A stretch of 64,000 bases of DNA from Eremophila alpestris peregrina (taxonomy: Eukaryota; Chordata; Aves; Passeriformes; Alaudidae): assembly GCA_009792885.1 (NCBI GenBank), contig WMCF01000018.1, positions 276,890 to 340,889 of the forward strand. The letters run 5' to 3'. Position numbers and translations under genes: made by a program. Positions 61,203 to 64,000 of this stretch are shown one piece after another (the first letter of the stretch is position 1; every line of letters begins with the position of its first letter). The notes beneath the pieces were generated by a model, which saw only the letters and a list, made by a program, of their open reading frames with translations, did not search any database and was not told where the DNA came from.

Positions 61203-62452
61203 CTGGCAAAGAGTTACTCAAAAATCTTCAAAGAGAATAAGGAAGGACAATATTTTGGTTAATGAGATTGACTATCTGCACAGTTATTTTCTGAACAATG
61301 ATAATAACAGAGATTCTGCTGCTCTTTTTTAGAAATGGCTTCCAGATGGGATTCATGTTTTACAGTCCAAGATTGAATGTGATTTAATCAGTTTCTATCA
61401 ATAAAAAATATAATATTTCAGCATATGAACTGTGTTGCTAGACTTCCCTCCATTTGTAGATGGTCATTTATTCCCTTTTGTTAATTTCTGTTAACTACTA
61501 CCCAGACTTTTTGAAGATTTTTGTGCATAATTAGAAAGAAATTATCAGTCTGGTGTAAGAACTAGGTGACTATAACTGTGTCCTAGTAATATTTGGAATA
61601 CTAGGTTAGAGGACTGTTTTGAAAGATGCAGCAAATTCATTTGTTTTCTTTGTAGCATTGGAAAAAAAAAACAAACAGGTCAGGTTATCAGGAGCCTTAA
61701 GAGGGTGGTATGTCACTTCAGTGAACCTTAGGTTGTTTTTCCTGGGTTTGTAATACTTTAGTGGGGAATAATTATATTCAAAGATTTTACTTTTTAATCC
61801 CTACATTATCTTTTTGCATCATCAACTTTGATTCCGTCTTCATGTAATATTTTGCCTTGAAATTTGTGCAAATAAAAAGGTGTGCCAAATAATACTGACA
61901 GAGAAATCTTTGGAGAAAGCTAATCTGAAGCAGGTTTTTCTAAGTATATTAATAAATTTGGAATTGTTTAAAAAGGCTGATTTTTTACACGTAGAGTCAC
62001 TAAAGTATTGACTCAATGAGGCACCTTAATTTGTTCATGTACTGGTACAACCCTCACACACAGAAAGCATTAATGGCTAATTCTTTTTATTTTTACGATT
62101 GATCCTTCCCTGAAAAAAACCCATATTTTTCCAGAGAGAAGGAATATCTATGCCTTTGATGTACAGATAAAATGCTTTTCCTTGAACTAGGTAATTGTTC
62201 TGACCTCAATAGTTTAGCAGTTCAGTATCAATTGAAACTACACAGTGTCTTTTAAAACTTGCTCACAGGTGAATTACATTGGCTTTGTGAGTGGATTATA
62301 GCTCCAAAGTTAATAAAGTTTCTGTGCAGCAATCAGAAGGATATATCAGCCTTTGGAGGCTTCAGTGTAAATCAGGCATTTTAATTTACACTACAAAAAT
62401 TAATGGAACTTTAGCAGTGATCTTTTTCTCCAAAGTAGTAGAGATTAAATTA

Positions 62453-62480
62453 AAACAAAACAAAGCAAAACAAAACAAAA
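62453..62480. repeat. (CAAAA)n-like simple repeat
   Basis: An A-rich run with regularly spaced C and one G, in the upstream flank. Confidence 0.85.
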
Positions 62481-64000
62481 TCAAAGCAAGAATATGTATC
62501 CAAAACAGAGTGTGCCAAGTGTAATGGACTCAGTGATAACCCTGCAAATTACTCTGCATTAGGTGTATCCAGAAACACTTCACACCTTTGCAGTTTTGAA
62601 AGGAATTCAACTTTCTGGCAAGTAAAAATAAAAATTGAGAATTATGTATGCAGAAAAATGTATGCAGAAAAAATGTTTGCTATACTTCTTAGTTATAGGC
62701 TTGGTTTCTGGTGCTAGACACTAGCAGTAATTTAATATTAAAAGCAATTCTGCAGATAGTGTGTCTTGTACTGTATTGAGGACAGAGTTTTTAGCTTTCA
62801 AACATAAAACCTTTGCAAGTGAATGGTACTGACATGCTCAAATGCCTTTTGCTTTCTTAGTAGTTTCTATAAATTGGCTCCTTTTTCAAGGGGAAAAAGG
62901 GTTGGGCTGTTTGTTTTGTGGTGGGAGTGTGAAAAGGAGATTGTTTTAAAATTAGAAATAGAATGTCATAAGTAGTCCCCAGTTATGAATTTCTTTTTCT
63001 AGAGAAAAAAAAAGAGTTATTGGTGGAAAGTATTTTGGACTGTAATGTGGGGATATTAATGGGGAGAGAGAGTTTGACTGTTTCTTGAAGAGCAGAATCT
63101 TGCACGAGGTGTGAATATGAACACAAAAATTCACTACATAGTTACAGAGAAGGTTAAAATACTTCCCAGTTATTCAGCTCCCAGTTATTGCTGTGGTAGC
63201 CCCATTTCACTCCTTAGATAATCACCAATAGTCATCCTGGATAATTGCCTGCACAGTTTTTACAAAACTAACACAAAATAAAACTAAAAAAAAAAAAGTA
63301 TCATTTTCCCCCTGTTATATAATCAGAAAGAAAGCCAAGACTGACATCAGGCCATTTTCTCTTCTTTGTAGGTCATTTCAAGTCAGAAATTCAAGCACCT
63401 TGGAGCAGTCACTGGTTTTGAAGAGACTGCTTCTATCATTTGTGGTGGTATGGTAATATTATATGGGAAAATGTGAAATTGTGAGAGGAATGGAGGTCAG
63501 AATAAAGCCAAATTGCTACAGGGTTTGAGCAGCAATTGGCTGTAAAATTAACATGGAGCAACAGTTGGATGTTGCAGGGTTGAGCATTAATCCAGTGCCT
63601 GGTAGAAAAGTAATGTATTTATCAAAATTTCTGTTTCATAGTGATTGCACTGTGTGAGCTATTAAACAAAGCACAATAAAAAAAAACCATTCTAAGTCCA
63701 CAGAATATGTTTGATGAATATGACATCTTCACTCAACTTGGATGAAAACGAAGTCCTGTGTGGATGAGAACAGGGATTACAGCTCCATTCCAAATCTTTT
63801 TACAGTAGAACTTCAGTTTGGGGAGGAAAGTTGCCTTTTTATCAAAATTATTTTTATTGAGAGAAGCAGAAATGCGTGTTGCATATACATGTCTTCTTGC
63901 ATAGTGTACATTCTGATACAGTTAATTCAGCCAATTTTCTGGTATTGTTCTCAAGATCTGTGCCATGGATATTAGAGTCCTCCATATGGGTACATTTTTC

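Larger units (their letters stand above)
57251..64000. other. Upstream flank, no gene recognised
   Basis: AT-rich sequence beyond the promoter. In mammals the next gene is MPP7 in the same orientation, but neither MPP7 exons nor ODAD2 N-terminal exons were recognised on either strand. It holds an 11-base tandem pair (57862-57883), a 10-base GTGTGCATGG tandem (61169-61202) and a CAAAA-rich run (62453-62480). Confidence 0.65.

Noticed and set aside
57251..64000. Search for the 3' end of MPP7, the mammalian upstream neighbour
   Set aside because: No MPP7-like coding sequence was recognised; the neighbour, if conserved, lies outside the window.

Overview
The window looks like bird nuclear DNA. 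Its coding exons are short, spliced and vertebrate-like, and they sit in long AT-rich introns. Two truncated CR1 LINE copies of the bird/reptile type are the only mobile elements I can name. There is one CpG-island promoter, and there are no signs of bacterial, phage or plasmid genes. The exact species cannot be told from the sequence.

One protein-coding gene dominates: ODAD2 (formerly ARMC4), on the minus strand. It encodes the armadillo-repeat subunit of the outer dynein arm docking complex of motile cilia. I placed 13 coding exons (exons 2-14) by reading frame, splice sites and phase. Together they give exactly 2,049 coding bases (683 codons), and the phase is compatible at every junction. 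Order on the minus strand: CpG-island exon 1 (non-coding, about 57113-57250); exon 2 (55727-55835, with the start codon at 55736-55738); exons 3-5 (52916 down to 50812), a serine/lysine/acid-rich linker; and exons 6-14 (38899 down to 12115), the armadillo repeats. The last coding exon, about 37 codons in mammals, was not found and probably lies beyond position 1.

The main surprise is at the 5' end. Exon 2 keeps readable homology to an internal part of the mammalian protein, but in two different frames separated by an apparent small deletion, with stop codons. The only long open frame begins at a methionine that is internal in mammals and has a strong Kozak context. The inferred product is therefore about 720 residues instead of about 1,044, lacking the conserved N-terminal region, and a new CpG-island promoter lies 1.3 kb upstream. 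No exon for the missing N-terminus was recognised between 57.3 and 64 kb.

Layout: 1-12114 terminal intron; 12115-13113 exons 14-13; 13114-24186 long intron with a poly-A run containing an N and paired G and C homopolymers; 24187-24301 exon 12; 31291-31533 exon 11; 34871-35625 exons 10-9; 36408-37330 CR1; 37880-38899 exons 8-6; 38900-50811 long intron with a second CR1; 50812-55835 exons 5-2; 56880-57250 CpG island with exon 1; 57250-64000 upstream flank with no recognised gene.
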